A stretch of DNA of 19,900 nucleotides from CAZIPZ01 sp964541075. GTDB taxonomy: Bacteria > Acidobacteriota > Terriglobia > 20CM-2-55-15. The notes beneath the pieces were generated by a model. That model was not told the DNA's origin and did not search any database. It saw only the letters and a program-made list of their open reading frames with translations. The translations under genes were made by a program, and so were the position numbers. Shown piece after piece: positions 8,801 to 15,862 of the stretch. How positions within the stretch are numbered: the stretch's first letter is position 1; each line of letters begins with the position of its first letter. The stretch spans positions 1 to 19,900 of the forward strand of contig CAZIPZ010000061.1 of assembly GCA_964541075.1 (NCBI GenBank). Direction: 5' to 3'.

Positions 8801-10223
8801 CGGAAAAGCTGATCGGATTGCGCCGTTCGTCCTCCGGTTTGCCAAAGTCCTCGACAATGACATTCCAACTCATCTGAACATCCACCAGCTTCAGGTCATT
8901 CGGCGTGATCTGCGGCATGTTCACAGTCGGGAAACTGATGTCGAATTGCCGGATGATGTCGAGAACGGCGCCGAACATATCGCTGAGAACGGTGCTTGCC
9001 GGCCCATAGGTCTGAAGTGTGGCGGTGATTGCGTTGGTTGAAGCTGTTTTGAACTCGCTTCCAAGAGCTTGGCCTGCGTCAATGAAAGCCTTGAGCACAG
9101 CGAGCGTTTTGCTGATCGCATTGAGGATTGCGGCCGGAGTCGCTCCTTCAGCAGATTTAGCCAGGTTCTCGGCCGCCTCTTTTGCGGCGTTGGCGACGTC
9201 CTTAGGGGTCGGAATAACGGCTTTCTTGCGGGGAGGCAGATCGCCGAAATGATCCCGCGGAGCATAGATTTCGAAGCCGGGCCATTCGGGTATTTCCCAT
9301 TGTTCGGGTTCGTGGCCGAGATAGTCCAGCTTGGCGGACTTCGGAAGGCGGCGCCAGTTTGAAGAATTATGTCCGAATATCGCCGCCTTTTTCTTCAACA
9401 GAAAAACCTGGCAAATCGCGTCGTCCAATGCTGCGTCGATGAAGGCGGCATCTGCGTCTCCCCATCGATCCCCGCCCTTGCGCCAGCTCAAGTCCTCGCG
9501 CCACTCCACTCGCGTGCGATTGAATTCACGTTCCTGCTCCACCGAAACAACAACGTGCATGTCCCATAACCAATACTTCCCAACATTGAACTTGACGGGG
9601 CGGACAAACAGCAGAGTGTCTCCTTTACGGACATTCACGTCGCCTTCAAACCAACCGGTCTTGTCGCCGGCTTTCGGGATCCACGGTTCGGTTTGCCTGG
9701 CCCGTATCGAGTTCCACTGAGGGCGGGCTTCGATGGTTTCCACCGTTTCGAACGTTTGCGGCATCTCGCCCTGCCCCGGAATACTTTGAACTTTGATACC
9801 CGACTCGATTGAAACTTTGGCAGCGGCGTCGGGCGTGTCTTCGACAGTGAAGGCAAGATACGAGCCCGCCGCAACGCCTGGGCGCAGTTCATATCCAATG
9901 AGCCGCGCCAGCTCCAGTAGCGAGCGGCGCTCAGTCGCCGTGCGCAGATAACTCTCGTTGGCGATGCGTTCCTGATAAAAAGTCAGAACATCGCTCATCA
10001 CGGAAAACGCATCGGCCAGGGCGATGGAAAAATCATCGTCCGAGCGGGTGCGCAATCCGTCTCGAAGCACGCCCAAACGCGACAAGCGGTCAAGAACGGT
10101 TTCTTTGAATCCGACATGGGTTCCCACACGATAGGCGATCGCGGAAAGACCCGGGCGATTGGTGATTTCCGTGGACTCGTGATCCCCCAAACGATTACAG
10201 CAGCCGCATGGGTTGAGGTTCAT
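5895..10223 (-). CDS. Baseplate J/gp6-like protein (Afp12-like) with a large hydrophobic insertion
   Basis: A 1442-residue protein, much larger than usual Afp12 relatives (roughly 900-1000 aa). Residues 20-130 have the N-terminal signature of eCIS baseplate proteins (VLTFYQERIANESYLRTA, then an R-rich helix and LIGYELRPGVAAGSYLAF). Residues about 860-1442 carry the rest of the baseplate fold, including WIQFGDGVNGSRVPTGQENV and a J-like end around DYEDFSYAFAGIAKASARW and VTLSEVVVAMHEVSGV. Between them, residues about 335-850 are foreign to the family: first an Ala-rich, amphipathic helical stretch (335-700), then about 130 hydrophobic Gly/Ala-rich residues (703-832) resembling five or six transmembrane helices. 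The start is an ATGA overlap with the upstream J-like gene, with GGAGG (10230-10234) 6 nt away. It should form the wedge of the baseplate. The insertion may anchor the particle to a membrane or take part in membrane breaching; this is inference. Confidence 0.9.
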   Translation of the reverse strand: MNLNPCGCCNRLGDHESTEITNRPGLSAIAYRVGTHVGFKETVLDRLSRLGVLRDGLRTRSDDDFSIALADAFSVMSDVLTFYQERIANESYLRTATERRSLLELARLIGYELRPGVAAGSYLAFTVEDTPDAAAKVSIESGIKVQSIPGQGEMPQTFETVETIEARPQWNSIRARQTEPWIPKAGDKTGWFEGDVNVRKGDTLLFVRPVKFNVGKYWLWDMHVVVSVEQEREFNRTRVEWREDLSWRKGGDRWGDADAAFIDAALDDAICQVFLLKKKAAIFGHNSSNWRRLPKSAKLDYLGHEPEQWEIPEWPGFEIYAPRDHFGDLPPRKKAVIPTPKDVANAAKEAAENLAKSAEGATPAAILNAISKTLAVLKAFIDAGQALGSEFKTASTNAITATLQTYGPASTVLSDMFGAVLDIIRQFDISFPTVNMPQITPNDLKLVDVQMSWNVIVEDFGKPEDERRNPISFSGPNVGKLKDAIDAIVAGMSGIGLTIPSSGAVTTFLNTIGTNLTKLIADNPAFLPFNALKGFADGVLGGNANDPSTTLGKLQLVVTEALAAVSAARGIAKAMTGAAVTRAISDALVQTTKAALETKRPIPEPTPESVAVVARLTVKVAKYAALLCAIPGTTLQSGDSFLRKFADALKLQNESMFRENSDPFQAIESVFRNLENWDLMDDLKDSVRSTPIARDFDNMDEIDRVALAIVICAATFGLVAMSAAAATGIAIGAALIVGGGILAVAGAASSFLIFTGIGYAVFVASAISGVALAAVSVLFLAPGVLGGLLAVVAGAALAMAGAVAIEVALLGIVGAVNTAGALFALGIDLFNAARRVDDAVDQAVDRALHPPPIDIPPRLLPARDRTSIDLDATYSQVIEGGWLVMSAPDHRDLFLIERTEERSRAEFQMSSRVTRVKLRGGGLSGPFELQSADIDRLRTEGLLPEAADALETIAGREFPDAASFETALRGFSNDVFALIEPHERDLLVSASLNKFHSAVRDISIFAESQMLPLAEKPILLPVKGDVVVLDHTVRGLSAGRRIIFKDHVTAELAEIEYVDAADSTHTRLKLKSKLDHRFERTKMSINANVAHATHGETVADVLGSGDGGQRFQRFPLRHSPLTFVSASTPTGAATTLHEVRVNGVLWREVESFHESGPRDRVYIVRRDDAGKSWIQFGDGVNGSRVPTGQENVRAIYRYGIGSEGLLTAGQLSMLMTRPLGVRSVSNPLATNGAANSETLENARRNASLTLMALGRAVSLRDYEDFSYAFAGIAKASARWNWDGEKRCIFVTIAGPDGAEIPESSDVYSNLLEALRSSGDPYAPFVVRSFRKVFISVAASVKVDEMEIAGKVLDGVRAVLRNKFAFDNREFGQAVTLSEVVVAMHEVSGVVAVDVNALHRSEETAGLKHRLDASAEAISADGQLLGSELLVLDPLSPKLEVMA
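5906..5910 (-). promoter_or_regulatory. Ribosome binding site deciding the GTG start of the tail I-like gene
   Basis: GGAGG on the minus strand, 7 nt before the GTG at 5898, within the last codons of the preceding baseplate gene. It supports the GTGA overlapping start. Confidence 0.8.
7728..8117 (-). other. Predicted multi-helix membrane-like segment inside the baseplate protein
   Basis: This DNA encodes residues about 703-832 of the 1442-residue baseplate protein. Apart from single Asp/Arg at the very start (DR at 703-704) and one Glu at 806, there is essentially no charged residue until Asp828 near the end. Hydrophobic stretches can be read at about 705-722, 723-748, 749-768, 769-790, 791-813 and 814-832, with frequent small residues (GAALIVGGGILAVAGAA, LLAVVAGAALAMAGAVAIEV) as in glycine-zipper helices. 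Charged linkers rich in Asp/Arg flank it (690-704 and 835-850). Helix number and topology need a predictor. Confidence 0.8.
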
Positions 10224-12607
10224 TTGCCGCCTCCAACTTTTAAACGCAGCACGCCGTGCTCGGGGAAATTCGGATCGTTATCGAGACGGGCGATTTCAAG
10301 GCGGCCCATTTCCAACCTCCCTTCATCGAGCGCATTAAAGTCCACGCCGATTGTTCCCTGTCTTTGGAATTTCTTGACCTCAATCGAGGCGACGCCAGCG
10401 ACAGCCTGTGCTGCCGCGTAGATCGGGCTCAAGAAAACGGTCTGGCCGAACGTCATGTTGTCCGGATGAAAGACGCCGCGTCCGCCGTCGGGAAGCTGAC
10501 GGTTGCTGAGAACCTCAAGCAATGCAGTCTTCACGTCCGCCCGGAAATAGTCCGGTTTGACACACACTTCGATCTCAATCTCGAGGGAAACCAGTCGCGG
10601 ACCATTGACTTCCAAATCGTATCCGGCCATTCGGTAGCGCTCGATGAAGTCCCTCACCTCCGTTTTAAATTCGCGGTCCACGGTCATGCCTTGAAGCCGG
10701 TCCACCGTGAGGAAGACCGTATGCCAGCTTCCGGTCCAGCGGAAAGTCGCCGCCGCCCTCTGGATTCGCGTATCACGCTGTACAACATCCGCGTAGTCCT
10801 TTTCGGTTACGGCCCGCTCCTGAACGCGGAACGCATACGGCGCGCGCTGGCGGACCTCCTCAATAGTTTCAGGATCGACGCCGCCTCTTGCCGGCAACGG
10901 ATTGCGAACCCCAACAACTTCGATCATCTCGGGTTCGAGCTGCACGATCGCATCGGATCCGACGTTTCCCGCCGTTCCGTTGCCCACCCGATAAACAGCG
11001 GTGAACTCGGCGTCCGGTTCGGGCCGCTTTCCATGAAGGTCGTCGCCAAACCTCAGGAATGCGGTCCCGCCGTCTTCGCACTCCGCGACGAATTCCCTCG
11101 CGAAAGCCCCGCCTGAAAGCAGGTCGCGGCGCGCCTTCCACGATCCGTCGTTGAGTGATACTGCCGGCAACACGTGTTTCCACTCGGTGCGATACACGTC
11201 CGATGCGGGAGCGTCAGGGTCAAAAGAGAGATGGATGGTTTTCTTTCGTCCGCGTTCGTCAGTGATCGTCTTCAGGATGGTCCTCGCCTGAGTCAACGGC
11301 GCTTGCTGAAGTGACGGCCTGAATCGCGAGGCCTGCGGCGCCTTGCCGAGTTTCTCCGCCGGACGGATCGTCCGGCCATGGTCCGCAAGCACCACATTTC
11401 CGTGAGCGACGCTCACTGTTAGTTTCTTACTCGGATCTGCCGGGGATGGAAATTCCCGAAGACACAAAGGAAAAGGCAGGGCGTCAGCCGGCGACCACTC
11501 GATCGCAGTGACTTCTTGATTGTTGATAGGATCAACCGTTATCCCTTGGTGAGCGGCAGTAATTCGAACGACGTGCCGGTTCGCGGGATTTGCATCTTGC
11601 TGAAGCCCGGTGTCGGGACCGAGAACCTCCTCGAAAATCAACACGTCGCCGCGCTTCAGATTGGGCAGGCTTCCTTTCAGAGTCGCGCTTGTCGCACCCT
11701 TTGGAAGACAGCAGTCCGCATCCCCCCACGTATAAAAGAGGATCTCGTTATGGTCCTCATATACGTTGAGGTCGTGCATCGTTTCAAACGCGGCCGCGCC
11801 GTCTCTGGTCATTACAACCGCGCCCGGCTTGTTTTCACTGGGGCCCGGCACGAGCAATCCAGTGACTCCGGTTGCCGCCTGCAACATCACCCACACGCGG
11901 GCATTGCAACCGTCGTGCATGAAGTAATCCACCAAGCGCGCATGCCGCCTGGCCGATATGCGGCGGCGCGCTGTCCCAAGGTATGCTTCGGTCCCGATGG
12001 CGTCCTGCCGATAGCTCAACTGATCGCCGATGTAGGCGAGCAGTTCAACCAGCGCCACACCGAGGTCCGCCGGGCTTTGCTCCCGCCACTGCGGCATTAA
12101 CAGAGCCATTCGGTCCAGCATCAGCCGTCGGAAACTGGCGTAGTCCCTCGCCAGGTAATCGATCTGCACGGACGGTGAACTCTCCTGAGGACAAACGTGC
12201 TCCTGCGCACATGGAAAATCTGCGGCGCATTCGATCTTGAATGAGAATTCGACCGCAGACAAAAGCGGATCCAGGCTAGGAACGTTGCGCAGTTCCAATG
12301 TATACGGAGCGAAATCTCCAACGCCGTTCGCTGGATTTCCATCATCCTCGACTCCGACCACGAGGACCTCGCCCTGGTACGACACCGACTTGGCGGAGAT
12401 GGATGTGATCCTTTCGCCTCCGTTGATCCTCACGTTGTCGATCGTGAGTCCAGCGGGAGCGGCAGCCTTGCCGGTAACCGAAGATGGAACGAAGTGAATA
12501 CGCAACTCGTTCTGACCGGACGACACATCGACAAAATCAATACCGCGCAGAATCGGATGCTTCCCCACGTTGATTGCTCGTTGCTGATGGCGGCAGAAAT
12601 AACGCAT
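10220..12607 (-). CDS. Baseplate assembly protein, J/gp47-like (Afp11-like)
   Basis: A 795-residue protein. Residues 150-235 carry the family signature: YLARDYASFRRLMLDRMALL, then LGVALVELLAYIGDQLSYRQD and EAYLGTARRR. This matches proteins annotated as putative baseplate assembly protein in eCIS loci. The C-terminal third has the baseplate J arrangement, with FLRFGDDLHGKRPEPDAEFTAVYRVGNGTAGNVG and AVTEKDYADVVQRDTRIQRAAATFRW followed by a gp47-like end (GQTVFLSPIYAAAQAVAGVASIEV). It shares this plan with the next gene, so the two are distant paralogues that would form the two chains of the baseplate wedge. The ATG lies directly after the TAG of the gp25-like gene, with GGGAG a few bases upstream. 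It has about the usual family length and no large insertion. Confidence 0.9.
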   Translation of the reverse strand: MRYFCRHQQRAINVGKHPILRGIDFVDVSSGQNELRIHFVPSSVTGKAAAPAGLTIDNVRINGGERITSISAKSVSYQGEVLVVGVEDDGNPANGVGDFAPYTLELRNVPSLDPLLSAVEFSFKIECAADFPCAQEHVCPQESSPSVQIDYLARDYASFRRLMLDRMALLMPQWREQSPADLGVALVELLAYIGDQLSYRQDAIGTEAYLGTARRRISARRHARLVDYFMHDGCNARVWVMLQAATGVTGLLVPGPSENKPGAVVMTRDGAAAFETMHDLNVYEDHNEILFYTWGDADCCLPKGATSATLKGSLPNLKRGDVLIFEEVLGPDTGLQQDANPANRHVVRITAAHQGITVDPINNQEVTAIEWSPADALPFPLCLREFPSPADPSKKLTVSVAHGNVVLADHGRTIRPAEKLGKAPQASRFRPSLQQAPLTQARTILKTITDERGRKKTIHLSFDPDAPASDVYRTEWKHVLPAVSLNDGSWKARRDLLSGGAFAREFVAECEDGGTAFLRFGDDLHGKRPEPDAEFTAVYRVGNGTAGNVGSDAIVQLEPEMIEVVGVRNPLPARGGVDPETIEEVRQRAPYAFRVQERAVTEKDYADVVQRDTRIQRAAATFRWTGSWHTVFLTVDRLQGMTVDREFKTEVRDFIERYRMAGYDLEVNGPRLVSLEIEIEVCVKPDYFRADVKTALLEVLSNRQLPDGGRGVFHPDNMTFGQTVFLSPIYAAAQAVAGVASIEVKKFQRQGTIGVDFNALDEGRLEMGRLEIARLDNDPNFPEHGVLRLKVGGGK

Positions 12608-12970
12608 CTATGCTCCCGCGCGGCTAAACGTTGAAACGTGTCGCGCCTCCGTGCGGCGGATCACGTAACGTATGGTGACGGTCAATGTCGAATCTTCGGA
12701 TTCAACACGGACTTCCTCGATTTGAATAAGGTCGCCCAGCCATTGCTGAAGCGCTCCCTGCACCAGCAGTTGAGTAGCAGCCGCCAGTTCATTGCTGTTG
12801 GGCGCAAACACCAGGCGAGGAATACCGCTTCCGAACGTCGGACGGTTAACACGCTCTCCCGGCGACGTAAAGAGCACCTGTTCGATGAGATCGCGAATGT
12901 GATCGTCCTCGCCGGTTTCCGCGGTGCGGCCTCGGCCGTCAAAATGAAATGGATAGTCGAGACGCTTCAT
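12608..12970 (-). CDS. gp25-like baseplate wedge protein (Afp9-like)
   Basis: A 120-residue protein of the GPW/gp25 family. The diagnostic core is at residues about 24-65: IRDLIEQVLFTSPGERVNRPTFGSGIPRLVF, then PNSNELAAATQLLVQGALQQWLGD, and a closing set of beta strands (DSTLTVTIRYVIRRT). The EQVLFTSPGERVNRP stretch corresponds to the conserved EPR-type core that joins sheath to baseplate wedge in T4 gp25 and T6SS TssE. It overlaps the PAAR-like gene by 4 nt (ATGA) and lies between tip and J-like genes, the usual eCIS place. It should anchor the first sheath ring to the baseplate; the sheath genes themselves are outside the window. Confidence 0.93.
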   Translation of the reverse strand: MKRLDYPFHFDGRGRTAETGEDDHIRDLIEQVLFTSPGERVNRPTFGSGIPRLVFAPNSNELAAATQLLVQGALQQWLGDLIQIEEVRVESEDSTLTVTIRYVIRRTEARHVSTFSRAGA

Positions 12971-13287
12971 TCCGCCGTCACCCGCGTCTGATTTGCAGAA
13001 ACGCTGAGCGACACGCCGTTGGGTGCGGTCGTGGCGCGGCTGTCCTGGAGAAGAAGAGCTTGTCCTTCAGAGCGAACACGCGTCGCTCCCGATGTCCATT
13101 GCGCCGTTATGCACGGCATCGGATTGCCCGCCGGCGTCGTGAATGTGCACACAGACACGGTATAAAGCGTGGGCTGAGTCACGGCGCCCTGACTGCTCAC
13201 CCGAACTCGCATGCTTGGCGATCCCGGAGTTGCGGTTCCGCCATGGGTGCATGTGACCGTTGCGTTTGCTTGAAGAATGGCGCCCAT
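12967..13287 (-). CDS. PAAR-like spike tip protein (Afp10-like)
   Basis: A 106-residue protein beginning MGAILQANATVTCTHGG. Cys and His residues in the first 20 positions and further Cys residues in the CTFTTPAGNPMPC region suggest a metal-stabilised fold as in PAAR tips, although the classical PAAR repeats are not obvious. The end (GVSLSVSANQTRVTAE) is beta-strand-like. Position and size fit the sharp cap that sits on the gp5-like spike. I chose the ATG at 13287, which overlaps the TGA of the spike gene in a TGATG junction and has a near-perfect GGAGG 7 nt upstream. A GTG three bases earlier would add only one residue and has poorer spacing. Confidence 0.85.
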   Translation of the reverse strand: MGAILQANATVTCTHGGTATPGSPSMRVRVSSQGAVTQPTLYTVSVCTFTTPAGNPMPCITAQWTSGATRVRSEGQALLLQDSRATTAPNGVSLSVSANQTRVTAE

Positions 13288-13769
13288 CACATCACCTCCA
13301 GCGCTGTGTCATTGATGGAGACTTTGTCTCCTGCCAGATAAACCTTCTGCGAACCATTACTGATTTCGATCCCTTGAGAATCCATCACAATTTTCATGCC
13401 ACTCTTGGTTTCAATTTTGATCCCGCTTGAGCCGGGTTTATCGTCCAGAGTTATGGTTCCAGCACCGGTTTGTATCATCTTGATTTCCGCAGCCGCAGGA
13501 GATGCAGGGACCTCTCCGTCTCCCCAGAAACAACCTGTCCAGATCGGATAATCGGGATCGCCGCATTCAAACTCCACCCAAACATTTGCGCCGACAGGCG
13601 GAATAAAAAAGAATCCGACTTGAGGGCCCGCATACGGAACACAGGGCAGCGCCCAGCTCAATCGCCCGTCTCCCAGAACGGCAGGAACACTGATCTGCAC
13701 CCGACCCAGCGAATTGGGATCCAGATTGTTTTCGACCTTGCCGCGATACTTGCCGAAAAATTCGCTCAT
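13287..13769 (-). CDS. gp5/VgrG-like spike protein (baseplate assembly protein V type)
   Basis: A 160-residue protein. Residues 1-95 form an OB-fold of the gp5/phage V type: FFGKYRGKVENNLDPNSLGRVQISVPAVLGD, then LPCVPYAGPQVGFFFIPPVGANVWVEFECGDPDYPIWTGCFWG. The rest (about 105-160) is a short beta-needle: repeated strands such as AGTITLDDK, GIKIETKSGMKIVMD, GIEISNGSQKVYLAGDKVSIND. It trimerises in relatives and forms the spike below the tube. A longer reading frame extends 35 codons upstream to 13874, but that part has no homology-like signature. The ATG at 13769 makes a 4-nt ATGA overlap with the hub gene, so I take that start. In Afp8 and VgrG this domain is fused to the gp27-like hub; here it is separate. 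Confidence 0.92.
   Translation of the reverse strand: MSEFFGKYRGKVENNLDPNSLGRVQISVPAVLGDGRLSWALPCVPYAGPQVGFFFIPPVGANVWVEFECGDPDYPIWTGCFWGDGEVPASPAAAEIKMIQTGAGTITLDDKPGSSGIKIETKSGMKIVMDSQGIEISNGSQKVYLAGDKVSINDTALEVM
13295..13299 (-). promoter_or_regulatory. Ribosome binding site for the PAAR-like tip gene
   Basis: GGAGG, extended to GGAGGTGAT on the minus strand, lies 7 nt before the ATG at 13287. It favours that ATG over the GTG at 13290. Confidence 0.8.
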
Positions 13770-14905
13770 GGAACAACCACAGGCGTCGTCGAGTCTGTTC
13801 CCTCGCGCGTCAATGTAAACCGCTGTTTGTACGCCTGATTCTCGATGACGTGCGTCACCCGTTTCACGTACCAAAAACCGTCGTAGCTGAATCCGACTCC
13901 TCGCAGTCCCGCCAGCGCCCTCGGCGCCAGGAGATCACCGTAGCGCAGCGAATCCAGCTCTCCCTCGGCGGTGACGGAGTCAACTGACGAGTCCGTCATT
14001 GCCTGAGCCCGAGCCTGCGCCTGTGGAGCGCCCAAACCGCACTTCCTAAACCGCGTCTTCTTGATATGCGGCCCGTTTTCCGCCAGAACGGGCTTGAGCC
14101 CAAGCGGCGGTCGCGTGCTGATGAATGTCTGCACAGGACTCGCCTTGTTGGTCTGACGATCCTGAATCTTTCCCGACACGAGGGTAGGCGCTAAAGGATT
14201 CGATCGGAAGCTGATCGAATTAACGTTTGTAGCAGAACCCAAATTCACGGAGAGCGCTCGCTGCGGTACGCCGGTCCGAATCGGAGGCCCCCAGTACGCA
14301 ATGTTGGTGAACGGCGCCGGACCGGGCGTCACATAGAAAACAAATGCAAACCGTCGTGCGATTTCCTCAAGATACTGGCGGTCGGTCCCTTGCTGAACCG
14401 GGATTCTTTCCGTTGGCGGTGCGACGTCGATCACTGAAGGCGGAATAACCATAGGAATCAACCCATACTGAACATATCCGGCGATCAGCTTCATCGCGAT
14501 CGCACTCTCATCCTGGGCAGGATGTTCGACAGACTTTTCCTCGCGATCCATCATGATGCTCACGTCTTCTCCAGTGATCGTCAGCGAGCCGCCGTCGCCT
14601 TCCCGTCCGGGCGAGAGCTCGTGGTGAGTGATGATCCCATCCATTAGAACTCTTGGGGTTGCATTAAAAGTGGCGATCAGGATGACGCGACTGAACGCCT
14701 TCAACAGGGGGCTCCGAAGAAGGCCATAATCAACGAGATCTAGCGCCCCGGACCTTCCAACCTGAAACGAAATCTGGAAACCGGAGCGGCCTTCGTCGGT
14801 ATGTGTGACCTCGACACTCCTGATAGCCGACACCAGTGGTTCAGGCGCGGGAAGCGCAATGTTGGGACCGATCAACAATGTCAGATGAATGCCCAGCAGA
14901 TTCAC
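13766..14905 (-). CDS. gp27-like hub protein (phage late control D / Afp8 N-terminal type)
   Basis: A 379-residue protein. Its plan fits the gp27/gpD tail hub. An N-terminal beta-barrel (FQISFQVGRSGALDLVDYGLLR...VILIATFNATPRVLMDGIITHHEL) is followed by SLTITGEDVSIMMDREEK and then a helical domain with the MKLIAGYVQYGLIP...QQGTDRQYLEEIARRFAFVFYV stretch that is typical of gpD-like hubs. The C-terminal barrel holds GELDSLRYGDLLAPRAL and FWYVKRVTHVIENQAYKQRFTLTREG. A trimer would adapt the sixfold tube to the threefold spike. The start is GTG at 14905, six bases after the LysM gene, with GAGG about 5 nt upstream. No earlier start seems likely, because a stop lies just before. Confidence 0.88.
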   Translation of the reverse strand: MNLLGIHLTLLIGPNIALPAPEPLVSAIRSVEVTHTDEGRSGFQISFQVGRSGALDLVDYGLLRSPLLKAFSRVILIATFNATPRVLMDGIITHHELSPGREGDGGSLTITGEDVSIMMDREEKSVEHPAQDESAIAMKLIAGYVQYGLIPMVIPPSVIDVAPPTERIPVQQGTDRQYLEEIARRFAFVFYVTPGPAPFTNIAYWGPPIRTGVPQRALSVNLGSATNVNSISFRSNPLAPTLVSGKIQDRQTNKASPVQTFISTRPPLGLKPVLAENGPHIKKTRFRKCGLGAPQAQARAQAMTDSSVDSVTAEGELDSLRYGDLLAPRALAGLRGVGFSYDGFWYVKRVTHVIENQAYKQRFTLTREGTDSTTPVVVP

Positions 14906-14911
14906 GGACCC

Positions 14912-15202
14912 TCACAGTTGGGGAATGGGTATGCGCAACCTCCGGCCGGGGACCCCTGTCAATTCGGCTGGATCCATTGCATTGTTCGCATCGCAGATGC
15001 GCCAGAACTGCTCGGGATCTCCCAATGTGCGCGCCGCGATGGAATCGATCCTGTCGCCCTGAGCGGCAGGAACCTCGGTTAGCACGCGCATATCATCACC
15101 ATTAGGCAAGAAGCGCCGCCTCTTGTAGGCGACGATCGTTCCATCGGGCATCAGGCGGGAGGTCGTCTCTATCGAATAGTATCGGCTCGCAGGTTCGAAC
15201 AT
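14912..15202 (-). CDS. LysM-like tail X protein (gp53/Afp7 C-terminal type)
   Basis: A 96-residue protein. The second half is a LysM-like unit: TEVPAAQGDRIDSIAARTLGDPEQFWRICDANNAMDPAELTGVPGRRLRIPIP, with the pattern D.ID.IA...LGDP..fWri.dAN..mdP.el....G..l.IP that is typical of phage tail X/LysM baseplate proteins. The first half (RYYSIETTSRLMPDGTIVAYKRRRFLP) is beta-rich. In Afp7-type proteins a tube-adaptor domain and a LysM domain are in one chain; here they are neighbouring genes. It is thought to clamp the hub in the baseplate. The ATG lies 6 nt after the stop of the tube adaptor gene. There is only a weak Shine-Dalgarno, so coupling is likely. Confidence 0.9.
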   Translation of the reverse strand: MFEPASRYYSIETTSRLMPDGTIVAYKRRRFLPNGDDMRVLTEVPAAQGDRIDSIAARTLGDPEQFWRICDANNAMDPAELTGVPGRRLRIPIPQL

Positions 15203-15208
15203 GGCGTC

Positions 15209-15862
15209 TCAGGTCAGCTTGATGTTGCCGCCGGCGACGGCGGTAAGATTATTGACGGTTCCGATCGTTGCCATGGCTTCCTTAACCACCTGATGCGCGA
15301 GAAACACGGCGTATCCCGGGTGCGCCGGAGGCAGATCGTTATAGTTGAGAACACGAAGACTCAGGCCGACCTTCGCGCGAATGGGTTTCAAGTTCTCGTC
15401 GTATGCTTCTTCGGTGATGGTGAAGTCCGCCAATCGGACCGGAACCACACGCTTAGGCCCCCATATAAAGAAGGTGAACGGCGCAGCAGGCGGCACGACT
15501 TCAATCGTTCCGGCAGCCAGCAGTGAAGCGTTGGCAATGACAAACGCGCTCTTTGGATAGATGATCATCTCGAGCGCCGAAAGCTGCGGATAAATGCCCA
15601 TACTCAGCGCGGTAGGTTCGGCGGTTTCCAGTTGGTCCGTCGCGTCGATTTCCACGGTGAGCTTGATCGTCTCCACCGGTGGCCCCTTTAAACGCTGAGC
15701 CTCCGAGCGGTCGCCGTCGCCGGAAGCGCCCTGAGCCTGCAACGTTCGCGTAATCGTATCGGGGTTGTATTGAAACACGACCACGCTCGCAACCGGGTTG
15801 GCCGGGTCGATCGCGACAATCGCGCCCTTCATCAGTTTTGGTGAATTGGAAAATCCGCTCAT
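15209..15862 (-). CDS. CIS tube adaptor protein (CIS_tube family, Afp7 N-terminal type)
   Basis: A 217-residue protein beginning MSGFSNSPKLMKGAIVAID. The hallmark of contractile-injection tube proteins is at about residues 27-45 (VASVVVFQYNPDTITRTLQAQ), followed by the charged PPVETIKLTVEIDATDQLE segment and IYPQLSALEMIIYPKS. The later part (FTFFIWGPKRVVPVRLADFTITEEAYDENLKPIRAKVGLSLRVL) has the usual beta-barrel end with the F-x-I-x-E-x-x-F/Y-D motif. It should connect the inner tube to the hub. An in-frame TTG at 15871 would add three residues, but the ATG at 15862 forms a TAATG junction with the preceding stop, like others in this operon, and is preferred. Confidence 0.92.
   Translation of the reverse strand: MSGFSNSPKLMKGAIVAIDPANPVASVVVFQYNPDTITRTLQAQGASGDGDRSEAQRLKGPPVETIKLTVEIDATDQLETAEPTALSMGIYPQLSALEMIIYPKSAFVIANASLLAAGTIEVVPPAAPFTFFIWGPKRVVPVRLADFTITEEAYDENLKPIRAKVGLSLRVLNYNDLPPAHPGYAVFLAHQVVKEAMATIGTVNNLTAVAGGNIKLT

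Noticed and set aside
13770..13874. N-terminal extension of the gp5-like spike by 35 residues
   Set aside because: The extension overlaps the hub gene and lacks family similarity. The ATG at 13769 with an ATGA overlap fits the operon style and the OB-fold start.
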